Shown one piece after another: positions 26,437 through 38,076 of a stretch of DNA of 64,000 bases (position 1 is the first letter of the stretch; every line of letters begins with the position of its first letter). This stretch comes from Halomonas sp. BDJS001 (GTDB lineage: Bacteria; Pseudomonadota; Gammaproteobacteria; Pseudomonadales; Halomonadaceae), in the NCBI RefSeq assembly GCF_026104355.1, contig NZ_CP110535.1, forward strand, positions 2,604,001-2,668,000, written 5' to 3'. The notes under the pieces were generated by a model. That model was not told the DNA's origin. It did no database searches and saw nothing but the letters and a program-made list of their open reading frames with translations. Position numbers and translations under genes: made by a program.

Positions 26437-27778
26437 TTCCGTCTCCATCAAGCGACGCAGCGCCTGTTGGCAGTGGCTGAGCCAGCAGCGCCGCTACTGT
26501 AAAGAACGACCCGGTAGCCAAGACACGATCATTGGGCGTTAACACCTTTGCCAGCCAATCGACGCCTGCTTGCGGCGAATCGGCACTAAAATGCACCCGC
26601 CCTCCCTGAGCGATAATACGTTGCGACAACTCGCTTGCCTGGCAACCTCGCTCTCCGCTCAGCGACACGCACACCCAATCACTAATGCGAGACGCTAACG
26701 ACTGTATGACACCGTCGATATCCTTATCATTCAACATACCGATAAGCCCCCACTGACGTCCTCCTGCTGGCGGTGGAGGCAAATGGCGCGCGACATACTC
26801 AGCCGCGTGGGGATTATGCCCCACATCCAGACACCAAGGCCCAATCCACTGTAACCGCCCGGCCAACTGCACCGAACCCAGCGCTGCTTGCACTCGCGAT
26901 TTCTCTAACCCAAGCCCGGCTAGCACAAGAGACTGTAAAGCGGTGGCAGCGTTATCGATGGGCAGCCCAGGGTTCGGGAGCTCGTCAAGAACAATGCTTT
27001 GGCCATCCGCATCCTGGCCCTGCCAGCGCCACTGGGTAGGCTCAGCAGCCGTCGCCTGATGGGTAAATTGCTGGCCCAGACTAAAAGTAGGCGCGGCAAG
27101 CACCTGGGCACACTCAGCAACACTAGCGGGCAACGTTTGACTACCTAACACGGCGGGACGATTGGCCCGAAAAATGCCGGCTTTTTCACGCCCAATCTGG
27201 GCTAAATCAGTGCCTAAAAAGTTAGCGTGATCCTGGGCGATAGTGGTGACGATCGCCACATCCGCATCAACGATATTGACCGCATCAAGGCGCCCCCCGA
27301 GCCCTACTTCAAGTACCGCTAGGTCAAGCTCCGCACTCGCCAGGCACCACAGGCCGCAAAGCGTACCCGCTTCAAAATAGGTCAGGCTGATTTCGCTACC
27401 CTGCAACCGCGCACGCTCGACCTGTTCAAAGCCTTGCACCAGCAGTTGATCGTCGGCTTCCTGGCCAGCAATTTTAACGCGCTCGTTGTAGCGTAATAAA
27501 TGGGGGGAAGTGTAGGCACCCACACGCCAATCATGGGCGCGGGCAACGCTATCAATCATGGCAAGGGTTGAACCCTTGCCATTGGTACCTGCCACCGTAA
27601 TGACACAGGGGGCAATGGGGCTTGCAAGCAGCCCCATACGTTTTGCCACCTCAGAGACACGTTCCAGACCCAGATCAATCCCTACCGGGTGCAGCGTTTC
27701 CAAATGCTGGAGCCACTGTTTTAAAGAATATGGCTGTAAAGAATGCGGCTGTAGAGAGTGTTCTTGAGCGTCAGGCAT
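26423..27778 (-). CDS. folC: Bifunctional folylpolyglutamate/dihydrofolate synthase
   Basis: Adds glutamate to dihydropteroate and tetrahydrofolates. Family motifs: [12 protein letters not shown] (P-loop), [55 protein letters not shown] and [12 protein letters not shown]. The start is uncertain: ATG at 27778 overlaps the accD stop (ATGCCTGA) and suits coupling; ATG at 27793 is also in frame. The N-terminus carries a small tandem peptide duplication ([12 protein letters not shown]). Confidence 0.92.
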   Translation of the reverse strand: MPDAQEHSLQPHSLQPYSLKQWLQHLETLHPVGIDLGLERVSEVAKRMGLLASPIAPCVITVAGTNGKGSTLAMIDSVARAHDWRVGAYTSPHLLRYNERVKIAGQEADDQLLVQGFEQVERARLQGSEISLTYFEAGTLCGLWCLASAELDLAVLEVGLGGRLDAVNIVDADVAIVTTIAQDHANFLGTDLAQIGREKAGIFRANRPAVLGSQTLPASVAECAQVLAAPTFSLGQQFTHQATAAEPTQWRWQGQDADGQSIVLDELPNPGLPIDNAATALQSLVLAGLGLEKSRVQAALGSVQLAGRLQWIGPWCLDVGHNPHAAEYVARHLPPPPAGGRQWGLIGMLNDKDIDGVIQSLASRISDWVCVSLSGERGCQASELSQRIIAQGGRVHFSADSPQAGVDWLAKVLTPNDRVLATGSFFTVAALLAQPLPTGAASLDGDGNEIR

Positions 27779-28790
27779 TGCGTGAATGGTCATCACTCTT
27801 AGCGGCAGGGGTGTCCTGCTTGGTCACAGCGACCTTATCAGAAGTGACGCTAGCGTTCTCCGCTAAGGTAGCTTCTTCGACAATCGGTTCAACAACGTCG
27901 GCATCATCAGGCTGTATCGAGCTATCTGGCGCTGCTTCGTGATGCGTTAACTTACGCAGCACGCTGCCCACGCGGGCGCGCATCTCATGACGATGAACAA
28001 TCATGTCAACGGTACCGTGCTCAAGCAGAAACTCGCTGCGCTGGAAACCTTCTGGCAAGGTTTCACGCACCGTTTGCTCGATAACCCTGGGACCTGCAAA
28101 ACCAATCAGCGCATTGGGTTCTGCGATATTCAAATCACCCAGCATGGCCAACGAGGCTGACACACCGCCAAATACAGGATCCGTCAACACTGAAATATAG
28201 GGCACACCTGCTTGCTTGAGTTTTTCAAGTGCAGCGGAGGTCTTAGCCATCTGCATCAACGAGAAGAGTGCTTCCTGCATGCGCGCGCCCCCAGAGGCAG
28301 CAAAGCACACCAGCGGGATATTCTCTTCCAGCGCCAGGGTCGCAGCACGGACAAATTTCTCGCCGACCACGGCCCCCATTGAGCCCCCCATAAAGGTGAA
28401 CTCAAAGGCAACGGCGACTACCGGCAAACCGTCCAACTCACCGCGCATGGCGACCAGCGCATCTTTCTCGCCGGTGTCTTTCTGCGCCGCGGTCAGACGG
28501 TCTTTGTATTTTTTGGAGTCGCGGAACTTCAACCGATCATTGGGTTCGATTTCGGCCGCAATCTCTTCGCGTCCTGCTTTATCCAAGAACCAGTCCAAGC
28601 GTTTGCGTGCCGTCAAGCGCAGGTGATGATCGCACTTGGGGCATACGCTGTTATGTTTCTCTAGCTCAGGGAGGTAGAGAACCGCTTCGCACTTGGGACA
28701 TTTACGCCAGAGGCCGTCGGGCACGCTAGCGCGACGGTCTTTACGCTGGATACGACCCATGGAGGGCACGATCTTGTCTAACCAGCTCAT
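27771..28790 (-). CDS. accD: Acetyl-CoA carboxylase carboxyltransferase subunit beta
   Basis: Carboxyltransferase beta subunit that, with AccA, makes malonyl-CoA. The N-terminal zinc ribbon is intact (CPKC..CPKC), followed by the crotonase-like core ([48 protein letters not shown]). The ATG at 28790 gives the canonical [10 protein letters not shown]; a TTG 27 bases upstream is possible. At 339 residues it exceeds E. coli AccD (304) through an acidic, low-complexity tail of about 50 residues. Confidence 0.95.
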   Translation of the reverse strand: MSWLDKIVPSMGRIQRKDRRASVPDGLWRKCPKCEAVLYLPELEKHNSVCPKCDHHLRLTARKRLDWFLDKAGREEIAAEIEPNDRLKFRDSKKYKDRLTAAQKDTGEKDALVAMRGELDGLPVVAVAFEFTFMGGSMGAVVGEKFVRAATLALEENIPLVCFAASGGARMQEALFSLMQMAKTSAALEKLKQAGVPYISVLTDPVFGGVSASLAMLGDLNIAEPNALIGFAGPRVIEQTVRETLPEGFQRSEFLLEHGTVDMIVHRHEMRARVGSVLRKLTHHEAAPDSSIQPDDADVVEPIVEEATLAENASVTSDKVAVTKQDTPAAKSDDHSRNA

Positions 28791-28884
28791 ATCAAAAAGG
28801 CTTCCGTTATACGTCAACGCCCGGCAAAACCAGGCTTGATGAGTGTCGTGAATCTATTCAGTATAGGCGATAAAGCATGTTGCC

Positions 28885-29688
28885 TTAGGCATCCATCGCC
28901 GTACGCATCTCTGCTAATACACTTTTCAACTGGCCCGCTATGGTTTCCGGCGCATCAATACTTTCGGCGATGCGGTTAACCAAAGCGCTACCTACAATCA
29001 CGCCATCGGCGACTTTAGCCACTTCAGCGGCCGTCACGCCATCACGAATGCCGAAACCCACACATAGCGGCAAATCGGTCATTCCCCGCAGCGGCGCCAG
29101 GTGCTCGGCCACATCGTCTGCGTTCAGAGTGGCGGCACCGGTCACGCCTTTCAGCGAAACATAGTAGAGGTAGCCTTCACCATGGGCGCATATTGTAGCG
29201 GCACGCTGATGTGAAGTGGTAGGCGCAACGAGAAAAATCGCGGCTAAATTGCGCGATTTCAGCAGTGGCCCGATCTCTTCGGCCTCTTCAGGCGGCATAT
29301 CCACAATCAACACACCGTCAACGCCCACGCTGGCGGCTTGATCGGCAAAATTTTCGTAGCCAATCCGCTCAATGGGATTCAAATACCCCATGAGCACAAC
29401 CGGCGTCGTAGTATCGGTTTGGCGGAACTCTTTGACCATCTGAATAAGGTCAACTAGCCGTGTGCCCTGCTTTAAAGCACGCTCACAGGCCTTTTGAATC
29501 ACCGGGCCATCGGCCATGGGGTCGGAAAAAGGCACGCCTAGTTCAATCACATCGGCCCCCGCTTCCACCAGGGCATGCATAAAGCCCACGGTGTACTGCG
29601 GCGCTGGATCCCCTGCGGTGATGTAAGGGATCAGGGCCTTGCGACCCTGCTGCTTAAGTTCACTGAAACGCTGATCAATACGGTTCAT
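28885..29688 (-). CDS. trpA: Tryptophan synthase alpha chain
   Basis: Cleaves indole-3-glycerol phosphate to indole and passes indole to TrpB. The 267-residue TIM barrel shows [28 protein letters not shown] (catalytic Glu and Asp), [36 protein letters not shown] and GFGIRDG. The gene is 23 bases downstream of trpB and clearly co-transcribed. Confidence 0.97.
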   Translation of the reverse strand: MNRIDQRFSELKQQGRKALIPYITAGDPAPQYTVGFMHALVEAGADVIELGVPFSDPMADGPVIQKACERALKQGTRLVDLIQMVKEFRQTDTTTPVVLMGYLNPIERIGYENFADQAASVGVDGVLIVDMPPEEAEEIGPLLKSRNLAAIFLVAPTTSHQRAATICAHGEGYLYYVSLKGVTGAATLNADDVAEHLAPLRGMTDLPLCVGFGIRDGVTAAEVAKVADGVIVGSALVNRIAESIDAPETIAGQLKSVLAEMRTAMDA

Positions 29689-29711
29689 GCTTGCCCTTAA
29701 AAACGCTGGCC

Positions 29712-30953
29712 TTAAAATTCGATGCCATCAATCTTAGCAACGGTCATGATGTCTTTGTCGCCACGCCCGGAAAGGTTAACCACGATATGCTGGTCAGGTC
29801 GCATGGTCGGCGCCAATACCTTGGCATGGGCCAGCGCATGGGCTGACTCAAGGGCGGGCATAATACCTTCCATACGGGTCAACTCGCGAAACGCTTCGAG
29901 GACTTCCGTATCGTTAGCCGCCACATAGGAGACCCGGCCTACATCTTTCCAAAGCGCATGCTCGGGGCCGACGCCCGGATAATCCAGGCCGGCTGAAATG
30001 GAGTGGGTATCAGACACCTGTCCGGCTTCATCAGACATCAAGTAAGTCCGGTTGCCGTGCAACACACCGCGCGGCGCATTGGATGCCAACGGCGCTGCGT
30101 GGCGGCCGGTTTCAACGCCATCGCCCCCCGCCTCGACGCCGTACATAGCAACGCCATCGTCTTCCACAAACGGGTAGAAAAGGCCCAGGGCGTTGGAGCC
30201 ACCGCCTACGCAGGCAATCAGCGCATCGGGCAGGCGGCCGATCTGCTCCAGCGACTGGCGGCGCGCTTCACGCCCCACCACGGCGTTGAAATCGCGTACT
30301 AGCAGCGGATAAGGGTGCGGGCCCGCTACGGTACCGATGATATAGAAAGTGTTATCAACGTTGGTGACCCAGTCACGCAGCGCTTCGTTCATGGCATCCT
30401 TGAGCGTGCGGGTTCCGGACTCCACCGGAATGACCCGCGCCCCCAACAGGCGCATGCGATAAACATTCAGCTTTTGCCGCTGGACGTCTTCAGCCCCCAT
30501 ATACACATCGCACTCAAGCCCAAGACGAGCGGCGACGGTCGCCGAAGCGACACCATGCTGGCCTGCCCCGGTTTCAGCAATAATCCGCGGCTTGCCGGTT
30601 TTTTTGGCCAGCAGTGCCTGACCAATCGTGTTGTTCACTTTGTGGGCGCCGGTATGGTTCAGGTCTTCCCGTTTCAACCAAATTTGCGCGCCGCCTAGAC
30701 TCGCTGACCAGCGCTTGGCGTGGTAGAGCGGCGACGGGCGCCCCACATAGTGGGCAAGATCGTAGTCAAACTCGGCCTGGAAATCAGGGTCATCGCGCAG
30801 GCTCGAGTAGGTTTTCTCTAACTCTTCCAACGCAAAGCTCAGGGTTTCTGACACAAAGCGTCCGCCATAAGGGCCAAAATGACCGCGGGCATCCGGCATT
30901 CGGGTCAGATCGCTGAACTTGGTTTTGGGTGCAGGCGTCGCAGAAACAGTCAC
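29712..30953 (-). CDS. trpB: Tryptophan synthase beta chain
   Basis: PLP enzyme joining indole and serine to give tryptophan. The 413-residue product has [15 protein letters not shown], the PLP lysine K105 in [38 protein letters not shown] and NLSGRGDKD. The start is GTG at 30953 with GAGGT about 6 bases upstream. A 135-base AT-rich gap separates it from trpF and may hold a promoter. Confidence 0.97.
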   Translation of the reverse strand: MTVSATPAPKTKFSDLTRMPDARGHFGPYGGRFVSETLSFALEELEKTYSSLRDDPDFQAEFDYDLAHYVGRPSPLYHAKRWSASLGGAQIWLKREDLNHTGAHKVNNTIGQALLAKKTGKPRIIAETGAGQHGVASATVAARLGLECDVYMGAEDVQRQKLNVYRMRLLGARVIPVESGTRTLKDAMNEALRDWVTNVDNTFYIIGTVAGPHPYPLLVRDFNAVVGREARRQSLEQIGRLPDALIACVGGGSNALGLFYPFVEDDGVAMYGVEAGGDGVETGRHAAPLASNAPRGVLHGNRTYLMSDEAGQVSDTHSISAGLDYPGVGPEHALWKDVGRVSYVAANDTEVLEAFRELTRMEGIMPALESAHALAHAKVLAPTMRPDQHIVVNLSGRGDKDIMTVAKIDGIEF

Positions 30954-31088
30954 AGGGATACCTCACAAGATCGCCAGAACAGGCAAACAAAAAATGAATC
31001 GACGTAATACGTAGCTCGATAAAATACCCATAAGCAATACGTATAAATTACACACAAACCGGGCACACATAAACTTGTGCGGCGAACG

Positions 31089-31727
31089 CTAACGGGTGTC
31101 GGCCAACGCCACCTGGCTGACGAAAGAAGCCATTTTGTCAGCATCTTTACAGCCGTGGGAGGCTTCAATACCGCCGGATACATCCACGGCATAAGGTGCT
31201 ACCTGACGCACAGCGTCAGCGATGTTATCAGCACTCAACCCACCGGCGAGGATAACAGGTTTTACAAGATTTGCGGGGATTCTCGACCAATCGAAGGTCT
31301 CCCCAGTGCCCCCCGGCGTTCCTGGTCGGTAAGCGTCCAACAACAGCGCCTGGGCATGATGATAGCGTGCCGCCTCATGGGCAAGGTCTATCTCATCGCG
31401 CATACGCAGCGCTTTCATCCACGGCAGCGAGTACTGCTGACACGCCCCAGGTGTTTCATTGCCGTGAAATTGAAGCATATCAAGATAGGGCAAGCACTGC
31501 TCAATGAGCTCAGCAGGCTGATCGACAAACAGCCCCACGCGGGTAACGAATGCGGGCACGCGGGCAGAGAGCGCCGCTAGTTGTTCAACACTCACACTGC
31601 GCGCACTTTTGGGCCACATAACGAAACCCAAGGCGTCCACGCCCAGTGCCACGGCGCGGTCAATATCCTGCTCACGGGTAAAGCCGCAGAACTTGATTCG
31701 GGTACGGGTTAGCTGAGCAGTGCTCAT
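31089..31727 (-). CDS. trpF: Phosphoribosylanthranilate isomerase
   Basis: Amadori rearrangement of PRA to CdRP in tryptophan synthesis. The 212-residue barrel begins RTRIKFCGFTREQDIDRA (catalytic Cys), then GFVMWPKSARSV, LQFHGNETP, LLDAYRPGTPGGTGETFDW (catalytic Asp), LAGGLSADN and VDVSGGIEASHG. The start overlaps the truA stop by 4 bases. Confidence 0.96.
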   Translation of the reverse strand: MSTAQLTRTRIKFCGFTREQDIDRAVALGVDALGFVMWPKSARSVSVEQLAALSARVPAFVTRVGLFVDQPAELIEQCLPYLDMLQFHGNETPGACQQYSLPWMKALRMRDEIDLAHEAARYHHAQALLLDAYRPGTPGGTGETFDWSRIPANLVKPVILAGGLSADNIADAVRQVAPYAVDVSGGIEASHGCKDADKMASFVSQVALADTR

Positions 31728-32662
31728 GATGACGTCTCCTGTTCAGGGGGAGCAGTCGGATGACGCAGTGATCGGTTGCGTCGATAAGCTACCCTTGGCG
31801 TATCAGGCAGCTCACGCTCTCCCGTCCATTCTCCGGTAAACGAGAGCAGATGCGGCCCCAGCGGCTCTTTGGGCAGATCAAAGCGCTCATCGTAAACCGA
31901 ATCAACAAAATGCAGCCCGCAGGCGGGTGCGGTAACGTCGCCTTTGCGACGGTTTTTAAGCGCTAAGAGTTCACCAATATAAGCTTCATCCTGGGCACCG
32001 CGTCCGACGCTTACTAGCGCTCCGGCAATATTACGAATCATGTGGTGTAAGAAAGCGTTGCCTTGAATGTCGATCATCACCAGCTGGCCATAGCGCTTCA
32101 CGTCCACAAAGTGCATATGCCGCCAAGGGGTTTTGGACTGGCAGCCAGCGGCACGGAAGCTGGAAAAATCGTGCTCTCCTACCAGCGCCTGAGCAGCTCG
32201 GTGCATGGCATCAGCGTCTAAGGGGTCACGGCACCAGGTCACATTGGCCCGCTCCAGTACCGGGCGGCTTATCTGATTCAGCAGCACGTAGCGGTAGCGG
32301 CGCCCCAGGGCACTCAGGCGTGAATGAAAGTCATCGCCTACTGGCTTCACCCAGCGCACGGCGATATCCCGGGGCAACTGGGTATTAGCGCCGAAGATCC
32401 AGGCTTTTTCGGAGCGCCCCACTGGCGGGTCAAAATGCACGATCTGGCGCGTCGCATGCACACCCGAATCGGTGCGCCCACTGGCACTCACCTGGATGGG
32501 CTCATTGGCCACCTTGGACAACGCATCTTCTAACGATGCCTGAACCGATGCGGCGTGGTTTAAGCGCTGAAAACCGCAGTAGCGGGTACCATCGTATTCG
32601 ACCCCCATTGCCAGGCGGCCGGTAAGCGGAATTTTCTCATCGAAGTGATAGAACAGCGTCAT
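31724..32662 (-). CDS. truA: tRNA pseudouridine(38-40) synthase TruA
   Basis: Makes pseudouridine at positions 38-40 in the tRNA anticodon arm. About 312 residues with MGVEYDGTRYCGFQRL, the catalytic aspartate in SASGRTDSGVHA, YRYVLLNQ, FSSFRAAGCQSKTP and FLHHMIRNIAGALV. The ATG at 32662 lies 9 bases after the restored fimV stop, so fimV-truA-trpF form one tight unit as in Pseudomonas. Confidence 0.95.
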   Translation of the reverse strand: MTLFYHFDEKIPLTGRLAMGVEYDGTRYCGFQRLNHAASVQASLEDALSKVANEPIQVSASGRTDSGVHATRQIVHFDPPVGRSEKAWIFGANTQLPRDIAVRWVKPVGDDFHSRLSALGRRYRYVLLNQISRPVLERANVTWCRDPLDADAMHRAAQALVGEHDFSSFRAAGCQSKTPWRHMHFVDVKRYGQLVMIDIQGNAFLHHMIRNIAGALVSVGRGAQDEAYIGELLALKNRRKGDVTAPACGLHFVDSVYDERFDLPKEPLGPHLLSFTGEWTGERELPDTPRVAYRRNRSLRHPTAPPEQETSS

Positions 32663-32671
32663 CAAGCCACA

Positions 32672-34776
32672 TCATTTTGAAGATTTTGAAGGATCGCTAT
32701 TATCCAGGCCCAGGGGCTTGAATGCTACCTCTTCAATATCCCACTCCTCTTCAATCGGCCGTCGAGGCTGTTTAGCCGGGGACACCGACGCTCCTTGCGG
32801 CTCACTGGAGAACTCTACCGTGGGCTGCATGGGAGTCTCAGGGCGCTGGCCCTCCTCACTGCTTGAAGCGCTGTTTAAAATCGGCGATGGTAATCGATAA
32901 AGCGATGACCTGGATCTTTAGTTAATTCAGTTGGCTTATCGGTTTTTTGCCCGCCGGCATCAGTCAGCGGATCAGACGCAGGCAAACCGGTCTCAAGAGA
33001 AGCCAGCTGTTGGCGAACGGAATTTGGCGGCGGTGCCAGTGTAACGCTTTCAGCGCGCGCCACGGGAACGACTGTAAGCCCCATCCGTCGCTGGCGCACC
33101 TGCTCAGCCAGTCCCGATGCCTGACTTTTTTCATAGCGAAGCGTCTCTTCTTGAGGAGGCTCCGGCCCTTGATTGCCGGCCAGCCATTGATCGGTATCTA
33201 CTGTTGGCACGGCGTTAGTAGCTGGAGCACCAGCCTCAGCGCTGGACTCTGGTTTCTCGGGCCCTGGCTGTTCTGGTTTGGGTCTTTCTGGCTCAGGCTC
33301 GGATTCGCTTTGAGACGCTGCCGACAGGCCGCTGTCATTGAGCGACTCATCAACGTCACCTTTATGGGATGGCGTTGTGACAGAAGCAGCCTCTGACATA
33401 GGCGGCGCCTTGGGCGCTGTGTGGGGCGAAACCGTTGGTTTCACTACTGGCTCTGCAAGTGGGATATCTTCCCAGGTCTCCTCACGGCGCTTACGTAGCC
33501 ATACCAACAGCCCAACTAACAGTACGATGGTACCCAGTGCCAACGGCCACTGGTAGCGCTCGATTAAAGCAGCCACATCTGGGCTATCCGTGTCGTCCAT
33601 GCTGGCAGCAAGTGGCTCAGAGGATTGCTCTTGAGCAGGCTGTTCTTGGGAAGCGAGTGCGCTACTTAACGACTGTGTTAGTGAGGCAACTTCACCACGC
33701 AGCTCGTTAAGCTCTGCGTGCATCAATTCACGCTCTTCGAGCACCTGCTGAAGTGTCGATTGGCTGAGAAGCAGTTGCTCGGTCAGTTCCCTACGGGAGA
33801 GCGCTCCAGACTCGTCGGTAACCGCTTCCGAATCGCCAGCGGCAAGCGCCCTATTAGAGTGGGCGAGTGCGTTAGCGTGCAGCGTTTGAGCGGCGGCTAT
33901 TGCAGTATCAGCCACAGGCGCAGGTTCAACCTCTGGTAGCGACACCGCCTGCAACGGGCCATCGCGGCGTGACCGCCAGGCTTCATTCATCGCCTTGATC
34001 GCAGCATCCGCATCACCATGGGAGCGCGCCAGAACACGCTCAGCAGCCGGTATGCGCAGCATTTGACCTGCACGCATGTCATTTATATTGCCTGAAGGAA
34101 AAACGTCAGGGTTGGCCTCCCGCAGCGCAACCATCATCTGCTGAACGCTGGCTTCGCCGGGCTTAATACGTTCGGCAACGCTCCATAGGGTATCGCCTCT
34201 GCCCACGTAAACGCTATTTGCATTACGGGGAGCACGGTTGTTGGTACCAGACGTTTCAGTCGTCGTTGATTGTGCAGTAGATGCCTTCAGCGCTACCGGC
34301 ACAACGCTCGGCGCAGCGGTTTGCGACTGACTCTGGTTTGAAGCACCCTGCTGCGAATAGTGTTGAGAAGATTCCTGTTGAGAGTACCCCTGGGGATCAA
34401 ACAGCAGGGTCACATCCCGTGTCTGTTGACCACCAGGATATTCCAGGGTGAATAACAGCTCCAACCAAGGCTCTTCCATGGACTGACCTGAACTCAAGCG
34501 CACCTGGCGGCGCCCCTGGTGTTCCTCAACCTGAACGCGAACGCTGGCTGCTAATGGCGTCCACTCAAGCCCAGCGGCGGCAAATGCTGATGGCTCGGCA
34601 ATGCTGACACGAATATCATCGAGGGCGTGATCACTGCTTTCAAGCAGCGGGATTGAGGCATCTAACGGCGCATTCAAATACGAGCTGACACTCGCCTGCC
34701 CCAAGCTAATGGCCAGCGCAACAGGACTCACTGCGCTCAACGAGAGCCATGTCATCCATGTCACTGTTTTTTTCAT
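32672..34776 (-). pseudogene. fimV: FimV-like peptidoglycan-binding protein (one frameshift near the end)
   Basis: Polar or septal hub protein of type IV pilus and motility systems. Signal peptide (1-22, ending ALA), FimV N-terminal domain (about 23-125), a LysM domain near 195-245 (VYVGRGDTLWSVAERI to MLRIP), coiled coil about 330-370, one membrane helix (WPLALGTIVLLVGLLVWL), then an acidic cytosolic tail. The visible frame stops at 32875 after FIDYHRRF. One extra C at the CATCGCCG site (plus strand about 32886) instead gives FIDYHPPILNSASSSEEG and runs to PIEEEWDIEEVAFKPLGLD, ending 32672. The tail is short and lacks the large TPR region of some homologues. Confidence 0.82.
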
Positions 34777-34906
34777 GCATGTTCCCTGATCGCCTACTTA
34801 CCTACTTACTTTTAACGACTGATGGCAGGTTATTGTATTACGTCGCTTTTATCATAACTTAACGAAATAGTGGCATTATTCCCACTACCGTGAAGACTGG
34901 CTTCAT

Positions 34907-34940
34907 AAAAAACGGGAAGCTGCGAACAGCTCCCCGTTTT
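34907..34940 (-). terminator. Terminator after asd
   Basis: AACGGGAAGCT and AGCTCCCCGTT pair across GCGAAC (one mismatch), and the minus strand continues with TTTTTT (complement of 34907-34912). Confidence 0.88.
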
Positions 34941-34977
34941 CGACTGGCGGACTACAAGACGTACTACAAGCAACAAA

Positions 34978-36090
34978 TTACTGTTCGCGCAGAATCTTCA
35001 GCATCCGCTTCAGTGGCTCTGCGGCGCCCCACAGTAACTGGTCACCCACGCTAAAGGCCGAGAGATACTCGCCACCCATTTGCAGCTTACGCAGACGACC
35101 AACCGGCACTTGCAGCGTACCAGTGGCAGCGGCAGGCGTTAGGCCAGCGATGGTGGCGTCTTTATCGTTCGGAATCAGCTTGACCCACTCGTTATGCTTG
35201 GCGATACGGTCTTCGATCTCATCCAGTGGCACATCATGCTTCAGCTTGATCGTAAACGCCTGGCTGTGCGAGCGCATTGCGCCGATACGCACACATAGGC
35301 CATCAATGGGTATCGGGTTATTGTCGAGGCCAAGAATCTTGTTGGTCTCAACGCTGCCCTTCCACTCTTCGCGGCTCTGGCCATTCTCTAACTTGGTATC
35401 GATCCACGGTAGCAGACTACCCGCCAGCGGTGCGGCAAAGTTATCGGTCGGGAAGTCACCACTGCGCATGGCCGCGGTTACTTTACGATCGATATCCAGA
35501 ATCGCGCTGGAGGTATCCTTGAGCTCTTCGCCTACGCTATCGCGCAGTTGGCCCATTTGGTTGAGCAGCTCGCGCATATGCTTAGCGCCAGAGCCTGAAG
35601 CCGCCTGATAGGTCATGGAGGTCATCCACTCGACCATATCGGCTTCGAACAGACCGCCCAAGCCCATCAGCATCAGACTCACGGTACAGTTGCCGCCCAC
35701 AAAGGTTTTGGCGCCTTTAGCTAGCTGGTCGTCAATCACCTTGCGATTGACGGGATCCAGCACGATGGTCGCTTCATCTTCCATACGCAGGGTACTGGCG
35801 GCGTCGATCCAGTAGCCTTTCCAGCCTGCGCTGCGAAGATCCTTATAGACCGGCTTGGTGTAATCGCCGCCCTGACAGGTGACGACCACATCCAACGCTT
35901 TGAGCGCTTCGATATCAAAGGCATCTTTCAGCGGAGGCACGTCTACACCGATATCGGGGCCGGGCTGGCCAACCTGGGAGGTGGTGAAGAACACTGGCTC
36001 AATGCCCTTGAAATCACCATCTTCCTGCATGCGCTGCATCAGCACTGAGCCCACCATGCCGCGCCATCCCACGAAACCGACTTTCAACAT
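34978..36090 (-). CDS. asd: Aspartate-semialdehyde dehydrogenase
   Basis: NADPH-dependent reduction of aspartyl phosphate, feeding lysine, threonine, methionine and diaminopimelate. The 370-residue protein has [26 protein letters not shown], the catalytic C135 in [29 protein letters not shown] and the histidine segment [12 protein letters not shown]. It follows leuB across a 220-base region that includes a palindromic repeat, so it may have its own promoter. Confidence 0.97.
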   Translation of the reverse strand: MLKVGFVGWRGMVGSVLMQRMQEDGDFKGIEPVFFTTSQVGQPGPDIGVDVPPLKDAFDIEALKALDVVVTCQGGDYTKPVYKDLRSAGWKGYWIDAASTLRMEDEATIVLDPVNRKVIDDQLAKGAKTFVGGNCTVSLMLMGLGGLFEADMVEWMTSMTYQAASGSGAKHMRELLNQMGQLRDSVGEELKDTSSAILDIDRKVTAAMRSGDFPTDNFAAPLAGSLLPWIDTKLENGQSREEWKGSVETNKILGLDNNPIPIDGLCVRIGAMRSHSQAFTIKLKHDVPLDEIEDRIAKHNEWVKLIPNDKDATIAGLTPAAATGTLQVPVGRLRKLQMGGEYLSAFSVGDQLLWGAAEPLKRMLKILREQ

Positions 36091-36193
36091 ATGAAGTCCT
36101 CCTGCAAAGAATGAGTGTCTGTATTATACACATTTCTTTACGGTGATTTTGAAGCTGCACTGAGCGGTTAATGATAATGGTTGAACACACAAG

Positions 36194-36294
36194 GGCGCCG
36201 GGGATAGGTCGTAGAGGGGTCATTTGCCATGGATGGCAAATGTAGCGCCCAGGGAGGGGTTCACAGCGCCCCCTCGTAGACCTATCGCCGGAGT
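36194..36294. repeat. Compound palindromic intergenic element
   Basis: Outer arms GATAGGTC (36203-36210) and GACCTATC (36279-36286) are extended by TAGAGGGG and CCCCCTCGTA, and enclose an inner hairpin TTTGCCAT-GG-ATGGCAAA (36223-36240). It lies between leuB and asd. Its structure resembles a dispersed REP/ERIC-like element; no second copy is seen in this window. Confidence 0.6.
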
Positions 36295-36310
36295 AGCCCG
36301 ACGGCTTCAC

Positions 36311-37390
36311 TCAATGCTTAGCAAACGCCGCTAATACCGCATCGCCCATAGCGTCGGTGCCGATGGTTTGCATTCCTTCTGACGCAATATCCGCGGTGCG
36401 CAGACCGTCATCCAGCACGCTACCGACGGCGGCTTCAATACGCTCTGCCATGGCATTCTCGTTCAGCGAGTAGCGTAGCATCATGGCCACCGACAGCATC
36501 ATCGCCAGGGGGTTAGCTACGTTCTGACCGGCAATATCCGGCGCGCTGCCGTGGCATGGCTCGTACATGCCCTGCCCGCTCTCGTTAAGTGAAGCAGAGG
36601 GCAGCATACCGATAGAGCCGGTGAGCATCGCGGCAGCATCGGACAGAATATCGCCAAACATATTGCCAGTGACTACCACGTCAAACTGCTTGGGCGCGCG
36701 CACCAGTTGCATGGCGGCGTTATCCACGTACATATGGGAAAGCTCAACGTCCGGATACTCTGGCGCCAAACGCTCCATCACTTCCCGCCACAAAATAGTC
36801 ACTTCCAGTACGTTGGCTTTATCTACCGAGCAGAGCTTTTTGCCACGCTTCTGGGCCATTTCAAAGGCAACGCGGCCAATGCGCTCAATTTCGCTCTCGG
36901 AGTAGATATAGGTATTAAAACCCACCCGCTCGCCGTTGCGCTCTTCAATACCCCGTGGCTGACCGAAGTAGATACCGCCAGTGAGCTCGCGGACAATCAT
37001 AATATCCAAACCTGCTACCAGCTCAGGCTTAAGACTGGAGGCGCTGGCCAACTGCGGGTAGAGCATTGCCGGACGCAGATTGCCGAACAGGCCTAGATTC
37101 TTACGCAGGCCCAGTAGCCCTTTTTCAGGGCGCTTGGAGAGGTCTTCGATTTTGTCCCACTTGGGGCCACCCACCGCACCGAGCAAAATAGCGCTGGCGG
37201 CTTTGGCTTTTTCGAGGGTTTCCGCAGGCAGCGGCTCGCCGTGAACATCGTAGGCGGAACCGCCTACCAGCGCTTCTTCTACTTCAATATCCAAACCCGC
37301 TTCCTGGCACGCCTTCAACAAACGTGCCGCCTGGGCGGCAATCTCGGGGCCAATACCATCACCCGGCAGCAATAAAACCTTATGAGTCAT
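36311..37390 (-). CDS. leuB: 3-isopropylmalate dehydrogenase
   Basis: NAD-dependent oxidative decarboxylation of 3-isopropylmalate in leucine synthesis. The 359-residue protein shows [73 protein letters not shown] and [14 protein letters not shown] (metal and NAD-site residues). Part of leftward leuC-leuD-leuB. Confidence 0.97.
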   Translation of the reverse strand: MTHKVLLLPGDGIGPEIAAQAARLLKACQEAGLDIEVEEALVGGSAYDVHGEPLPAETLEKAKAASAILLGAVGGPKWDKIEDLSKRPEKGLLGLRKNLGLFGNLRPAMLYPQLASASSLKPELVAGLDIMIVRELTGGIYFGQPRGIEERNGERVGFNTYIYSESEIERIGRVAFEMAQKRGKKLCSVDKANVLEVTILWREVMERLAPEYPDVELSHMYVDNAAMQLVRAPKQFDVVVTGNMFGDILSDAAAMLTGSIGMLPSASLNESGQGMYEPCHGSAPDIAGQNVANPLAMMLSVAMMLRYSLNENAMAERIEAAVGSVLDDGLRTADIASEGMQTIGTDAMGDAVLAAFAKH

Positions 37391-37425
37391 GCAATTTCCT
37401 TAGCATTTAATTATTGGAGACTGGC

Positions 37426-38073
37426 TTAGGCAGACTGACGGAACAGCCAGGGACGAGCCGCTTTATGCTTCTGCTCAAAGGCACGAATGGCGTCTTCATC
37501 TTTTAGCGTCAGGCCGATATCGTCCAACCCCTCCAGCAAGCAGTGCTTGCGGAACTCATCCACTTCAAACTCTAAAATCTCGCCGCTCGGGGTAATGACC
37601 CGCTGGCTCTCCAAGTCCACATCCAACTGATAACCTTCGTTGGCTTCCACCTCGGCAAACAGGCGGTCGACCACGTCTTCTGGGAAGGTGATCAGCAAAA
37701 TACCGTTCTTGAACGAGTTGTTGTAGAAGATATCGGCAAAGCTAGGTGCAATCACCACCTTAAAGCCAAAATCTTCCAGCGCCCAAGGTGCGTGCTCGCG
37801 GGAGCTACCGCAGCCAAAGTTGCGCCGCGCCAGCAGCACTTCAGCGCCTTTGAAGCGCGGCTGGTTCAAGACAAAATCAGGATTGAGGGGGCGCTGCGAG
37901 CAATCCTGCCCCGGTTGGCCTTCATCCAGGTAACGCAGTTCATCAAACAGATTAACGCCAAAACCGGTGCGCTTGATTGATTTCAAAAACTGCTTCGGGA
38001 TAATCAAATCGGTATCGACGTTGGCGCGGTCAAGGGGCGCAACCACGCCTTCAAAACGTTCAAATTTCTTCAT
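37426..38073 (-). CDS. leuD: 3-isopropylmalate dehydratase small subunit
   Basis: Swivel-domain partner of LeuC (isopropylmalate isomerase). The 215-residue product has [52 protein letters not shown] and an intact C-terminus. It starts 3 bases after the leuC stop. Confidence 0.97.
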   Translation of the reverse strand: MKKFERFEGVVAPLDRANVDTDLIIPKQFLKSIKRTGFGVNLFDELRYLDEGQPGQDCSQRPLNPDFVLNQPRFKGAEVLLARRNFGCGSSREHAPWALEDFGFKVVIAPSFADIFYNNSFKNGILLITFPEDVVDRLFAEVEANEGYQLDVDLESQRVITPSGEILEFEVDEFRKHCLLEGLDDIGLTLKDEDAIRAFEQKHKAARPWLFRQSA

Positions 38074-38076
38074 GGC

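Noticed and set aside
30954..31088. trp leader/attenuator upstream of trpB
   Set aside because: No Trp-codon run or terminator/antiterminator pair is visible; only AT-rich sequence with small ACGTATTACG-like repeats.
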